64,000 nucleotides of DNA from AP-15 sp963703855 (GTDB taxonomy: Bacteria > Pseudomonadota > Alphaproteobacteria > ATCC43930 > CGMCC-115725), in the NCBI GenBank assembly GCA_963703855.1, contig CAVPFW010000022.1:248001-312000 (forward strand), written 5' to 3'. The number at the start of each line of letters is the position of its first letter. The first letter of the stretch is position 1. The position numbers were made by a program, and so were the translations under genes. The notes below the pieces were generated by a model. The model did not search any database, had not been told where the DNA came from, and was given only the letters and a program-made list of their open reading frames with translations. Shown piece after piece: positions 42,982 through 51,798 of this stretch.

Positions 42982-43380
42982 TCAATCCTTGGTGTCCACC
43001 TTGGCCCGCGCCGTCTCCTTCTGCTTGGCCGCCTCGCGCGCGGCGGCGGGGTCGGGCTTGGCCAGCACGCTGGTGATCGTGCTGCGCACGACGCGCACCC
43101 GTACCCCGTCCGCGATGTCGACCGTGACCTCGTCCGGGCTGTCGACCCGCACGACGGTGCCGATGATACCGCCGCCGGTCACCACCCGGTCGCCGCGGCG
43201 TATCGCGCCGAGCGTGGTGCGGTGATCCTTCGCCTTGCGCTGCTGCGGGCGGATCAGCAGGAAATAGAAGACGACGAAGATCAGCACCAGCGGCAGGAAC
43301 TGGAGCATCGTGCTCTGATTGTCGAAGATGCCCGACAGGCCGGTTCCCTGGGCGTAGGCGGCGGAGATCAGCATCGGCAT
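42982..43380 (-). CDS. yajC: Preprotein translocase subunit YajC
   Basis: The 132-residue single-span protein is the small partner of SecDF. It has an N-terminal AYAQG segment, one membrane helix (FLPLVLIFVVFYFLLIRPQQ), the highly conserved RPQQRKAKDHRTTL, and VVTGGGIIGTVVRVD. A charged Ala/Lys tail follows. It is first in the yajC-secD-secF order; the gap to secD (609 bases) is enlarged by the REP/GIY-YIG cassette. It is divergent from the DUF815 ATPase gene. Confidence 0.93.
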   Translation of the reverse strand: MPMLISAAYAQGTGLSGIFDNQSTMLQFLPLVLIFVVFYFLLIRPQQRKAKDHRTTLGAIRRGDRVVTGGGIIGTVVRVDSPDEVTVDIADGVRVRVVRSTITSVLAKPDPAAAREAAKQKETARAKVDTKD

Positions 43381-43589
43381 CGAGCCTCGAAATCATGCGC
43401 CCGCGTCGTCGCGAGGCGGCGCGCTCGCCGGCCGCCGGGAAAGATCACCGGCTGCTCGGGCGCAGCGATAGTTACGCGATGCCTGGTTAAAGAGCAATGG
43501 TCGGGTATTGCGCGCATTTCCCGAGCTGTGCGCCCTGTGATAGCGTCCGCGCCCTTTCGACCGCTGTTGCTGGAGCCCTCGATCGACCG

Positions 43590-44447
43590 ATGAGCGAACT
43601 CGACTTGCTGCCGCTGCTTCGGCGAATCTCCGATGCTCTCGAACGCCTGGCGCCTCCGGCGCCGCCCCCGATCGACCTCGGCACCGCGGACGCCTTTGTA
43701 TGGCATGCCGACAGCGGCTGCCTCGAGCCCGTCGGCGAGGTCAACCGGGTCGAGATCGGGCTGTTGCGCGGGATCGATCGGGTGCGCGACATCCTGCTCG
43801 AAAACACCCGGCGCTTCGCCGCCGGACTGCCCGCCAACAACGTGCTGCTGTGGGGCGCGCGCGGGACCGGCAAGAGCTCCCTGGTCAAGGCCGCCCATGA
43901 CGCGGTCAACGCGGAAAGGCCGCACGCTCTCGCCCTCGTCGAGATCCATCGCGAAGACATTCCGAGCCTGCCGCGGCTGCTGTCTCTGGTGCGGCGCGGC
44001 GCGCGCCGATGCCTGCTGTTCTGCGACGACCTCTCCTTCGACCGGCACGACACCAGCTTCAAATCGTTGAAGGCCGTGCTCGAAGGCGGCATCGAGGGAC
44101 GGCCGGCGAACGTCATCCTCTACGCCACCTCGAACCGGCGGCATCTGATGCCGCGCGACATGATCGACAACGAGCGCTCGACCGCGATCAACCCGGCCGA
44201 GGCGGTCGAGGAACAGGTCTCCTTGTCGGACCGGTTCGGTCTGTGGCTCGGCTTTCACAATGTCGACCAGGACACCTATCACGCGATCGTGCGCGGCTAT
44301 GCCGAGCGCTATGGGCTCGACCTGCCGGCAAAGCAGCTCGAGGCCGAGGCCAACGAATGGTCGATCACCCGCGGCGCGCGCTCGGGCCGGGTCGCCTGGC
44401 AGTTCGTCCAGGACCTCGCCGGCCGCCTTGGCAAGCCCTTGGCGTGA
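43590..44447 (+). CDS. DUF815 family ATPase
   Basis: The 285-residue AAA-type P-loop ATPase has Walker A GARGTGKSS near residue 92, Walker B LLFCDDLSFD, and a sensor-like ILYATSNRRHLMPRDM. It belongs to the DUF815 family, regularly encoded next to yajC in alphaproteobacteria, with no established function. Start ATG 43590 is chosen because the upstream extension shows no homology. It is divergent from yajC and convergent with the M23 gene. Confidence 0.88.
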   Translation: MSELDLLPLLRRISDALERLAPPAPPPIDLGTADAFVWHADSGCLEPVGEVNRVEIGLLRGIDRVRDILLENTRRFAAGLPANNVLLWGARGTGKSSLVKAAHDAVNAERPHALALVEIHREDIPSLPRLLSLVRRGARRCLLFCDDLSFDRHDTSFKSLKAVLEGGIEGRPANVILYATSNRRHLMPRDMIDNERSTAINPAEAVEEQVSLSDRFGLWLGFHNVDQDTYHAIVRGYAERYGLDLPAKQLEAEANEWSITRGARSGRVAWQFVQDLAGRLGKPLA

Positions 44448-44471
44448 CCTCGGCCCGATGCCGGGCGGGCA

Positions 44472-45527
44472 TCAGCTTCGCGAAGAGCGGCGGTCGGCGT
44501 CGGCGGTCGGCGGCGGCATCAGGTAGGCGCGCGGATCGACCGCGCGCTTGCCGCGGCGCAGCTCGAAATGCAATTGCGGCTCGTCGACGTTGCCGGTCGA
44601 CCCGACCCGGGCGATGACTTGGCCGCGATTGACCTTCTGGCCGGGCTTGACCAGCATCAGGTCGCAATGGGCATAGGCCGAGATCCAGCCGTTGGCGTGC
44701 TTGACGAGGATCAGATTGCCGTAGCCGCGCAGTTCGTTGCCGGCATAGGCGACGACGCCGCCATCGGTTGCCTGCACGGCCGCACCGCGCGGTGCCGCGA
44801 TGTTGATCCCGTCATTGTGGGTACCGTCCGGAGCGGCGCCGTAAGTCCCGAGGACGCGGCCGCGGACCGGCCACAAAAAGCTCGCGCCGCTATGCGCCGG
44901 CGGCGGTTCGGCCGCAGCCGACGGGCCGGGAGCGGCCGGCGGCTCCCGGGCCGGCGCGGCCAACGTCGGCGGCGGTCCGGGCTCGCGCGGTGAAATGGCG
45001 GCGGGCGGCGGCGGGAGCGTTTCGGCAGCCGGCGGCGGAGCGGCGGGCGGCGGGGTCAGCGCCATCGGCGGCGCAACGGTAGCTGGCCTGGCCGACGACT
45101 GCGGGGGCCGACGGTCGAGCGGGATCGGCTGCGTCGAGACCGGCGCGGGCGGGTTGGCGGAAACGGCAGCCTGGGGTTGTTCCGGCGGGAGCGCCGCCAA
45201 CGCAACCGGCGCCTCGGACGATGCGGCCTCGCCGCCGCCCGGAATCATCAGCGCCTGTCCGACCCGGATGCGATAGGGCGGGGACAGATGGTTCGCCTCG
45301 GCCACCACCCGCATCGGGACATGGTAGCTGTGGGCGATCCCCGACAAGGTCTGCCCGCGCTGCACGGTGACCTGCGCGGGCGGCATTGGCGGCGGCGCTT
45401 CCTCGCCGCTGATCACCGGCGCGGGCCCGCCGGCCCGCTGCCCGCACGCCGCAAGCAGCAGAGCGATCGGAACCGCCCAAACCCCGGTGCCGCCGAACCT
45501 GCGCCGCGCCCGATCGTGTTTTGCCAT
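44472..45527 (-). CDS. NlpD-like LysM/M23 lipoprotein
   Basis: The 351-residue outer-envelope lipoprotein has a lipobox LAAC near residue 26, a LysM domain (VTVQRGQTLSGIAHSYHVP, about residues 52-95), a long Pro/Ala-rich linker, and a C-terminal M23-type domain. At the zinc site the usual H-x-G-x-D pattern is NDGIN, so the metal ligands are not conserved, while RGYGNLILVKH and LHFELRRGKRAVDP remain. This fits an inactive activator (NlpD/DipM class) of amidases at division, rather than a hydrolase. The start at 45527 follows GAGGGGGAAAG. It is downstream of pcm. Confidence 0.87.
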   Translation of the reverse strand: MAKHDRARRRFGGTGVWAVPIALLLAACGQRAGGPAPVISGEEAPPPMPPAQVTVQRGQTLSGIAHSYHVPMRVVAEANHLSPPYRIRVGQALMIPGGGEAASSEAPVALAALPPEQPQAAVSANPPAPVSTQPIPLDRRPPQSSARPATVAPPMALTPPPAAPPPAAETLPPPPAAISPREPGPPPTLAAPAREPPAAPGPSAAAEPPPAHSGASFLWPVRGRVLGTYGAAPDGTHNDGINIAAPRGAAVQATDGGVVAYAGNELRGYGNLILVKHANGWISAYAHCDLMLVKPGQKVNRGQVIARVGSTGNVDEPQLHFELRRGKRAVDPRAYLMPPPTADADRRSSRS

Positions 45528-45590
45528 CTTTCCCCCTCGCACGCCCCCCGACGCGCAAGCAGCATCGACCCTTGGTACTCCAAGCCGAAC

Positions 45591-46271
45591 TCATGTCAAC
45601 CCTTCGTCCCGGATTTTGCGCGGCAGCCCGGCGACCAGCGGGACAAACCGGACAGCGCCCAAGTCTTCGGTTGAAAACCCGTCGTCATTGCGGCGGATGC
45701 GCACCAGCTGCTGATCGCGGTGATCGGCCCCGACCGGCGCCACCAGCACCCCGCCCGGCGCCAGCCCGTCGACCAGGGCGGCCGGCACTTCCGGCGCGGC
45801 GGCGGTCACGATCACCCGATCATAGGGCACCTGCTCGGGCCACCCCTTGGTGCCGTCGCCGAATCGGCACACGATGTTGCGCAGCCGCAGTGCGTCGAAG
45901 CGAAGCTCGGCCTCGCGCAACAGCTCGCGATGGCGCTCGATCGAAAACACGCGGCGGGCGAGGCGCGCCAGGATCGCGGTCTGATAGCCCGAGCCGGTGC
46001 CGATCTCGACGACGTTGTGCCGCGCACCGACCATCAGCGCTTCGGTCATCAGCGCCACCACATAGGGCTGGCTGACCGTCTGCCCCTGGCCGATCGGCAG
46101 AGCGACGTTTTCGTAAGCCTGATCCTCGAAAGAGGGCGGCACGAACCGCTCCCGCGGGGTCTTCTCGATCGCGCCCAGCACCCGTGGATCGGCAATGCCA
46201 GCTCGGCGCAGCTCCATCAGCAGCCGCAGCTTCTTCGGTAAGAGGCCCGGCTCGCTTCCGGGCTCAGCCAT
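45591..46271 (-). CDS. pcm: Protein-L-isoaspartate O-methyltransferase
   Basis: The 226-residue repair methyltransferase recognises isoaspartyl residues in damaged proteins. Motifs are ERFVPPSFEDQAYENVALPIG (substrate region), GQTVSQPYVVALM, the SAM motif VVEIGTGSGYQTAILARL, and DRVIVTAAAPEVPAAL. Normal length. The start at 46271 lies in the third copy of a 16-base repeat joining it to serS. In alphaproteobacteria surE usually lies between serS and pcm; it is absent here. Followed by the NlpD-like gene. Confidence 0.93.
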   Translation of the reverse strand: MAEPGSEPGLLPKKLRLLMELRRAGIADPRVLGAIEKTPRERFVPPSFEDQAYENVALPIGQGQTVSQPYVVALMTEALMVGARHNVVEIGTGSGYQTAILARLARRVFSIERHRELLREAELRFDALRLRNIVCRFGDGTKGWPEQVPYDRVIVTAAAPEVPAALVDGLAPGGVLVAPVGADHRDQQLVRIRRNDDGFSTEDLGAVRFVPLVAGLPRKIRDEGLT

Positions 46272-46304
46272 GAGGCGGCTCAGCCATGAGGCGGCTCAGC
46301 CATG
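46261..46304. repeat. 16-base tandem repeat at the serS/pcm junction
   Basis: The unit GGCTCAGCCATGAGGC occurs twice in full and once in part (GGCTCAGCCATG). On the minus strand each unit carries ATGGCTGAGCC, so three near-identical ATG starts or stop/start overlaps line up. The serS stop lies in the first and the pcm start in the last. Confidence 0.85.
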
Positions 46305-47573
46305 TCGCTCGATCACCTTCTGCCCCCCCATATAGGGCTGCAATGCCGGCGGAATCGACACCGTACCGTCTGCGTTCTGGAAGTTTTCGAGGATCGCGAT
46401 CAGGGTCCGCCCGACCGCCAGGCCCGAGCCGTTCAAGGTATGCACCGGCCGCGTCCCCCTGCCCTCGGCCGGGCGATAGCGCGCCTTCATGCGCTGCGCC
46501 TGGAACGCACCGTCGTTCGAGCAGCTGGAGATCTCGCGATAGGCGCTCTGCCCCGGCAGCCACACCTCGATGTCGTAAGTCTTCTGCGCCTGAAAGCCCA
46601 TGTCGCCGGTCGACAGCAGCACCACGCGCCAGGCGAGGCCGAGCCGCTTCAGCACCTCCTCGGCGCAGGCGGTCATGCGCTCGTGCTCGGCCGCCGAATC
46701 CTCGGGCCGGGTAATCGAGACCAGCTCGACTTTCATGAACTGGTGCTGGCGGATCATGCCGCGGGTATCCTTGCCCGCCGCCCCGGCCTCGGAGCGAAAG
46801 CAAGCGGTGCCGGCGGAATAGCGCAGCGGCAGGTCACGCTCGTCGAGGATTTCGCCGGCGACGAGGTTGGTCAGCGGCACCTCCGAGGTCGGAATCAGCC
46901 AATAGCCCTCGGCGGTACGGAACGAATCTTCGGCGAATTTCGGCAGCTGGCCGGTCCCGTGCATCGCCTCGTCGCGCACCAAGAGCGGCGGCGACACCTC
47001 CTGATAGCCGAATTGGGTGGTGTGAATGTCGAGCATGAACTGAGTCAACGCCCGCTCCATCCGGGCGAGCGCACCCTTCAGCACGACGAACCGCGAGCCG
47101 GACATCCTCCCGGCGCGGGGGAAATCCATCAGCCCGAGGCGCTCGCCGATCGCTTCGTGGGCCAGCGGCGCAAAATCGAAGCGCGGCGGCTCGCCATGAT
47201 GGCGCAGCACCCGGTTGGCGCTCTCGTCGGGGCCGTCCGGTACCTCGTCGGCCGGCAGGTTCGGGAGCCCAGCCAGGGTCTCGTCGATTTCGGCGCGCAG
47301 CCGCGTGGCCTCGGCGGCGGCGGAAGCCTCGGCATCCCTGTCCGCGGCAGCCTGGCGCAATAATGGCTCGATCTCCTCACCGCGCTGCTTGGCGGCGCCG
47401 ATGTCGCGGGCGATGCGGTTGCGCCGGGCCTGCGCCTCTTGCGCGCGGGTCTCGGCGGCGCGCCAGGCGCGGTCGAGCGCCAACACCTCCTCGGCGCGCG
47501 CGGGCAATCCGCGCCGCGCGAGACCGCGGTCGAATTCCGCGGCGTGGTCGCGGACCCATCTGATGTCGTGCAT
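46296..47573 (-). CDS. serS: Seryl-tRNA synthetase
   Basis: This 425-residue class II synthetase charges tRNA-Ser with serine. The N-terminal arm is a long coiled coil (residues ~30-110, with Glu/Arg/Ala heptads); the catalytic core has the motif 2 region FRSEAGAAGKDTRGMIRQHQF and the motif 3 region NGSGLAVGRTLIAILENFQ, plus TSEVPLTN. Start at 47573 (MHDIRWV), as in family members. It precedes pcm in the conserved order. Intact. Confidence 0.96.
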   Translation of the reverse strand: MHDIRWVRDHAAEFDRGLARRGLPARAEEVLALDRAWRAAETRAQEAQARRNRIARDIGAAKQRGEEIEPLLRQAAADRDAEASAAAEATRLRAEIDETLAGLPNLPADEVPDGPDESANRVLRHHGEPPRFDFAPLAHEAIGERLGLMDFPRAGRMSGSRFVVLKGALARMERALTQFMLDIHTTQFGYQEVSPPLLVRDEAMHGTGQLPKFAEDSFRTAEGYWLIPTSEVPLTNLVAGEILDERDLPLRYSAGTACFRSEAGAAGKDTRGMIRQHQFMKVELVSITRPEDSAAEHERMTACAEEVLKRLGLAWRVVLLSTGDMGFQAQKTYDIEVWLPGQSAYREISSCSNDGAFQAQRMKARYRPAEGRGTRPVHTLNGSGLAVGRTLIAILENFQNADGTVSIPPALQPYMGGQKVIERHG

Positions 47574-47783
47574 GACCGAACTAAACGCAAAGGGAACGGA
47601 GCCGATATAGAGACCCGCCGGCGGCGCGTCCATCGCGCTTGAGGATATCGTTTCACAGGAGCAGGGAAATTGTTCGGGAGGCGGCGGTCGCCCTCGCCAT
47701 CCGGCCGTTTACGCCAGCCGGAATTTGCCATACCACATCCTCAGATGCCGAATCGGCTTTGCAGAGCGGCATGGGAGGAAACG

Positions 47784-49454
47784 ATGCTGGGATTGATGTC
47801 GGAACGGCCGCTGCTGGTCTCGGCGATTATCAGCCATGCGGCGACCTATCACGGCGACGCGGAAATCGTCTCGCGCACCGTCGAAGGCCCGATCCACCGT
47901 TACACCTATGGCGAGGCCGAGCGCCGTTCGAAACAGCTCGCCCGCGCCCTGCTGCACCTCGGCGTCGAGCCCGGCGACCGGGTCGCCACCCTCGCCTGGA
48001 ACACCTTTCGCCATGTCGAGCTCTATTACGCGATCTCCGGCATCGGCGCCGTCTGCCACACCATCAACCCCCGCCTGTTCGACGATCAGATCGTCTACAT
48101 CGTCAACCACGCGGCGGACCGGCTGCTGTTCGTCGACACGACCTTTCTGCCCTTGGTCGAGCGTCTCGCGGCGAAATTCCCGGCCGATTGCCGCATCGTG
48201 CCGATGACTGGCGAGGACACGTCGCCCAAAACCGACTTGCCGGTGCTGCCCTGCTACGAGCGGCTGATCGCCGGCGAGGACGCGGATTTCGCCTGGCCCG
48301 AATTCGACGAGCGCACCGCCGCCGCGCTGTGCTACACCTCGGGCACCACCGGCAATCCCAAGGGCGCCCTCTACAGCCACCGCTCGACGGTGCTGCATGC
48401 CCTCGGCATCTCGCTGCCCGACGCGATCTCGATCTCGGCGCGCGACGTGGTCTGCCCGGTGGTGCCGCTGTTCCACGCCTGCGGCTGGGGCATTCCCTAC
48501 GCGGCGCCGATGAACGGGGCGAAGCTGGTGCTGCCCGGGCCGCGCCTCGACGGGGCCAGCCTCTACGAGCTGTTCGAGGCCGAGGGCGTGACCTACGCCC
48601 TCGGCGTGCCGACGGTGTGGCTCGGCTTCGAGACTTATCTCGCCGCGTCAGGCGCGCGCTGCTCAACCCTGCACCGGGTATTGTCCGGCGGCTCGGCGGT
48701 GCCGCCTTCGATGATCGAGGCTTTTGCGCGCCATGGCATCGACATGCGCCAGGGCTGGGGGATGACCGAGATGAGCCCGCTCGGCACCACAGCGGCGTTG
48801 AAGGCCAAGCATCGCAGCCTCGATCATGCGTCGCAGGTCGCGGTCAAATCCAAGCAGGGGCGTCCGGTTTTCGGCGTCGAGATGAAGATCGTCGACGACG
48901 AGGGCCAGGCCCAGCCGCGTGACGGCAACTCGATGGGCGAGCTGCTGGTGCGCGGGCCGTGGATCGTCAGCGGCTATTTCGAGGACGAAACGGCGAGCGC
49001 CGCCGCGGTCGAGCCGGACGGCTGGTTCCACACCGGCGACATGGCGACGATCGACCCCGACGGCTATCTCCAGATCACCGACCGGCGCAAAGACGTGATC
49101 AAATCGGGCGGCGAATGGATCAGCTCGATCGACCTCGAAAACGCCGCGATCGCCCATGCCGACGTGGCCGAGGCCGCGGTCATCGCGGTGCCCGACCCGC
49201 GCTGGGGCGAGCGGCCGTTGCTGATCGTGGCGCCGCGCCCCGGCTGCACGCCCGAGCGCAACCAGCTGATCGCCTTTCTCGCCGACAAGTTTCCGAAATG
49301 GATGCTGCCCGGCGACGTCGCCACCATCGACGAGCTGCCCCATACCGCGACCGGCAAGGTCATGAAGACCCGCCTGCGCGAGATGTTCTGTGGGCATCGC
49401 CTCCAAGATCAGGCCCCTCTCCCGGGGCGCGGGGAGAGGGAGGGACCCGTATAG
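47784..49454 (+). CDS. Acyl-CoA synthetase (AMP-forming, fatty acid type)
   Basis: The 556-residue ANL-family ligase activates a fatty or other acid with ATP and CoA. The P-loop is CYTSGTTGNPKGALYSH; then GWGMTEMSPLG, DGWFHTGDMATID, and the C-terminal DRRKDVIKSGGEWISSIDLE, with the catalytic lysine in HTATGKVMKT. The close match in the adenylate region suggests medium or long chains. The start at 47784 has GGGAGGAAACG upstream. The last ~20 residues (APLPGRGEREGPV) are read from a downstream GC palindrome, so the tail has been extended by repeat DNA. It is divergent from serS. Confidence 0.9.
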   Translation: MLGLMSERPLLVSAIISHAATYHGDAEIVSRTVEGPIHRYTYGEAERRSKQLARALLHLGVEPGDRVATLAWNTFRHVELYYAISGIGAVCHTINPRLFDDQIVYIVNHAADRLLFVDTTFLPLVERLAAKFPADCRIVPMTGEDTSPKTDLPVLPCYERLIAGEDADFAWPEFDERTAAALCYTSGTTGNPKGALYSHRSTVLHALGISLPDAISISARDVVCPVVPLFHACGWGIPYAAPMNGAKLVLPGPRLDGASLYELFEAEGVTYALGVPTVWLGFETYLAASGARCSTLHRVLSGGSAVPPSMIEAFARHGIDMRQGWGMTEMSPLGTTAALKAKHRSLDHASQVAVKSKQGRPVFGVEMKIVDDEGQAQPRDGNSMGELLVRGPWIVSGYFEDETASAAAVEPDGWFHTGDMATIDPDGYLQITDRRKDVIKSGGEWISSIDLENAAIAHADVAEAAVIAVPDPRWGERPLLIVAPRPGCTPERNQLIAFLADKFPKWMLPGDVATIDELPHTATGKVMKTRLREMFCGHRLQDQAPLPGRGEREGPV

Positions 49455-49779
49455 CCGGAGGGTGACGGCGACACGCGGATGTTGCCAGACGCCCTTCGTC
49501 ATGATGTGCCCGACGTGCAGCGCGTAGGGATGGTAAGGCGAAACGCAACCTGCGGTTTCCCGCAACGGCGGTCTCGCTCGCTTCACCCGCGGCCGCAATA
49601 CTTCCGGCGCTATCTTTTTGCAACCTCTGACCCGTTGACCTTATTGGCCCGGTAGGAGGACGGGCGCGCAGAGCCGTATTTCGCTTGCTCAAAGCGCCCA
49701 AAATAGCGACCAATAGCAGCAAGGATTGGATACTCTCGCTGTTCCTCGATCTTCCGGCAAGCCAAGGAGCAAAACGACG
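49455..49779. other. Intergenic interval upstream of the scn operon
   Basis: About 325 bases with no supported gene. The left end carries remnants of a dispersed repeat (CGTCATGATGTGCCCGACGTGC). The right end should contain the scn promoter; a GATACT box near 49727 is only suggestive. Confidence 0.4.
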
Positions 49780-50205
49780 ATGCCGTCACGGAGTAACCTT
49801 CGACAATATTACGAAATCGGCGCTCAGTTGGCGCCGGCGATCCACCAGCATCAAGATTGGCCGTACGAGATCCCGCATCCTCAATACGTGACTTACATGG
49901 CACCTCCCCACGATGTCGGCGGCCAGCCCGATGCGCCCGTCCGATACGAAGAAAAAGAGGAGGAGCTGTGGGAGCTGAACACCTATGTCACCTGCGAGGT
50001 GCTCGGTTGGCGGGGCGTGTGGAACGCCGAGGAAAGGCGGCGCCGGGGCAACAACGATCTGGGTCTATCGCTTTATTACGGCTTCCCCTACTACGGACGC
50101 TGGGTCTGGGCCGCAGCGCGCATGCTCGTTGACAAGAACCACGTCTCGCTGACCGAGCTGCTCGAGAAGATTGCCGAGGTGAGGGCTCGCTATGAAAAGT
50201 CCTAA
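49780..50205 (+). CDS. scnA: Thiocyanate hydrolase beta subunit
   Basis: This 141-residue cytoplasmic subunit is homologous to the N-terminal half of the nitrile hydratase beta chain. APPHDVGGQPDAPVRYEEKEE, LWELNTYVTCEVLGWRGVW and PYYGRWVWAAARMLVDK follow the thiocyanate hydrolase beta chain of Thiobacillus, as I remember it, more closely than any nitrile hydratase. The enzyme hydrolyses thiocyanate to ammonia and carbonyl sulfide. Start ATG 49780 with AAGGAG eleven bases upstream; the scnB start overlaps its last 14 bases. In Thiobacillus thioparus the order is scnB-scnA-scnC; here scnA comes first. Confidence 0.88.
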   Translation: MPSRSNLRQYYEIGAQLAPAIHQHQDWPYEIPHPQYVTYMAPPHDVGGQPDAPVRYEEKEEELWELNTYVTCEVLGWRGVWNAEERRRRGNNDLGLSLYYGFPYYGRWVWAAARMLVDKNHVSLTELLEKIAEVRARYEKS

Positions 50206-50503
50206 CCCCGGAAACGTACCCGCCCGCTTCAATGTGGGCGACCGCGTTCGCGTCAAGGATCTGCCAAACCTGTTTTACACTCGTACTCAAATGTATGTTC
50301 GGGGCGTGAGCGGGACGATCGCCGCCCGCACTTACCAGGACCTCATTCCCGAGGACGAGGCCTGGAACCGGGACGACGCCCAGGCCGAGCAGTTTTACAT
50401 CGTCCGGTTTCGGCAGAAAGATCTTTGGGAGGAATACCCATTCGACAACGATACGTTGCAGACCGAATTTCCCGACCGCTGGCTCGACCCCGTCAGCGAT
50501 TGA
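50192..50503 (+). CDS. scnB: Thiocyanate hydrolase alpha subunit
   Basis: The 103-residue protein is homologous to the C-terminal (SH3-like) half of the nitrile hydratase beta chain. RFNVGDRVRVKDLPNLFYTRT, YVRGVSGTIAART and QKDLWEEYPFDNDTLQTEF are the conserved blocks of ScnB. It is about 20 residues shorter at the N-terminus than the Thiobacillus subunit. The ATG lies inside the end of scnA, so translation is coupled. Beta and alpha chains together cap the gamma chain. Confidence 0.88.
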   Translation: MKSPNPGNVPARFNVGDRVRVKDLPNLFYTRTQMYVRGVSGTIAARTYQDLIPEDEAWNRDDAQAEQFYIVRFRQKDLWEEYPFDNDTLQTEFPDRWLDPVSD

Positions 50504-50527
50504 TCAAAGAAGCTGGGAGCAGGAAGC

Positions 50528-51277
50528 ATGCAACAGTCGCACGGGCATGAGGATACCGACGGCAATCACGACCATCCAGCAGCGCCGATGGTCGAGGAGA
50601 TTACGGATTTCGAGGTGCTGGAGATCGCCGTTCGCGAGCTGGCGATCGAGAAGGGCCTGTTCACCGCCGAGGATCACCGGAAGTTCACCGAGTGGGCTGA
50701 GCAGATCGGACCGGCCGCAGGCTCGCGGCTGGTCGCCAAGGCATGGACCGATCCCGCGTTCAAAGCACGCCTTCTCGCTGATGCGGTCGCCGCCTGCCGG
50801 GAAATCGGCGTCGACTGGAGCGAGCCCACCGGCTCCGGCACCGCGAGCGACTACATGAACTTGCGCGTACTCGAAGATACGCCGACGGTGCATCATGTGA
50901 TCGTCTGCACCCTGTGCTCGTGCTATCCGCGGCCGCTGCTCGGTCACTCGCCGTATTGGTACCGTTCGCCCAACTATCGTCGCCGGCTGGTCCGCTGGCC
51001 CCGGCAGGTCCTGGCCGAGTTCGGATTGATCCTACCTCCTGAGACAGAGGTGCGGATCGAGGACTCCAACCAGAAATGCCGCTTTATGGTGCTTCCGGTC
51101 CGGCCGGCAGGCACAGAGAACTGGACGGAGGAGCAGTTGGCCGAAATCGTAACGCGCGATTGCATGATCGGCGTTGCCTTGCCGCGGCCCGACCGGAAGG
51201 CAGACGAGGCGCTGCCGGTCCACCAGGCTCGTCGGCCGGTCTCGAATGAGCACCACCAAGCCGAGACTGGCCAATGA
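50528..51277 (+). CDS. scnC: Thiocyanate hydrolase gamma subunit (cobalt-binding)
   Basis: The 249-residue catalytic subunit is homologous to the nitrile hydratase alpha chain. The metal claw is VCTLCSC (V-C-T-L-C-S-C), the cobalt type; in active enzymes two of these cysteines are oxidised. Around it are SCYPRPLLGHSPYWYRS and WPRQVLAEFGL; the N-terminus is His/Asp-rich (HGHEDTDGNHDHP), as in ScnC, followed by APMVEEITDFEVLE. Together these point to thiocyanate hydrolase rather than nitrile hydratase. The next gene overlaps its stop by four bases (ATGA). Confidence 0.92.
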   Translation: MQQSHGHEDTDGNHDHPAAPMVEEITDFEVLEIAVRELAIEKGLFTAEDHRKFTEWAEQIGPAAGSRLVAKAWTDPAFKARLLADAVAACREIGVDWSEPTGSGTASDYMNLRVLEDTPTVHHVIVCTLCSCYPRPLLGHSPYWYRSPNYRRRLVRWPRQVLAEFGLILPPETEVRIEDSNQKCRFMVLPVRPAGTENWTEEQLAEIVTRDCMIGVALPRPDRKADEALPVHQARRPVSNEHHQAETGQ

Positions 51278-51654
51278 GTGGAGACAACGGTCAGCCGCCT
51301 GCTGCTGGCGAGCGCCAGGCGGACCTGGCTCAGATCCCGTTGCTCGAGGCCATCCGAAACGAGGATCAGACCTGGGAAAAGCTCGCACCGCGTTACCGTG
51401 TCACCAACCCTGATCCGCCCTGGAAAGTCAGCCTCTACGCGACCTGCGAGTGTCTTGCCGCTGGCGCCGCTCTCCCCGCGCTGGAACGGCGCCGCGCCGA
51501 AGATCAGCTCGGCGAGACCGTATACAGCGGGACTCCTGCGCCCGAGCAGCAGCTGTTGGCCTTGGCCCACATCATGCTCAGCCGCGGACTGCTGAACCAA
51601 GAGGATCTCGCCAGACGGATGAATGCCGTCCGATCGCGGCTCGAGGCGTGCTAG
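51274..51654 (+). CDS. Probable thiocyanate hydrolase activator (P15K / NHase-beta-like)
   Basis: The 126-residue protein resembles the N-terminal half of the nitrile hydratase beta chain (NPDPPWKVSLYATCECLAAGA; LALAHIMLSRGLLNQEDL). Small proteins of this shape, encoded last in nitrile hydratase and thiocyanate hydrolase operons, are activators that deliver cobalt and promote cysteine oxidation. A distant second ScnA-like subunit is the alternative. The ATG overlaps the scnC stop (ATGA), so it is part of the same transcript and translationally coupled. Confidence 0.78.
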   Translation: MSGDNGQPPAAGERQADLAQIPLLEAIRNEDQTWEKLAPRYRVTNPDPPWKVSLYATCECLAAGAALPALERRRAEDQLGETVYSGTPAPEQQLLALAHIMLSRGLLNQEDLARRMNAVRSRLEAC

Positions 51655-51798
51655 ACCGAAATCCGTTCTTGTTCTGCAGGAACAGCAGGCGGGCAGGCCG
51701 CGCACGGCCGATCCGATGCGTCGGGGATGGGCGGTCCGACCTGCTTCGACGCATCGCACCTTGTTGATATCGGCGCCTCTCCTCCCCATCCTTCGCGA

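Noticed and set aside
46264..46803. Overlapping minus-strand frame ending at the tandem repeat
   Set aside because: It is a shifted shadow of serS without homology.
49780..51654. Nitrile hydratase as an alternative name for the scn genes
   Set aside because: The beta chain is split in two and the His-rich gamma N-terminus matches thiocyanate hydrolase. Not fully excluded without alignment.
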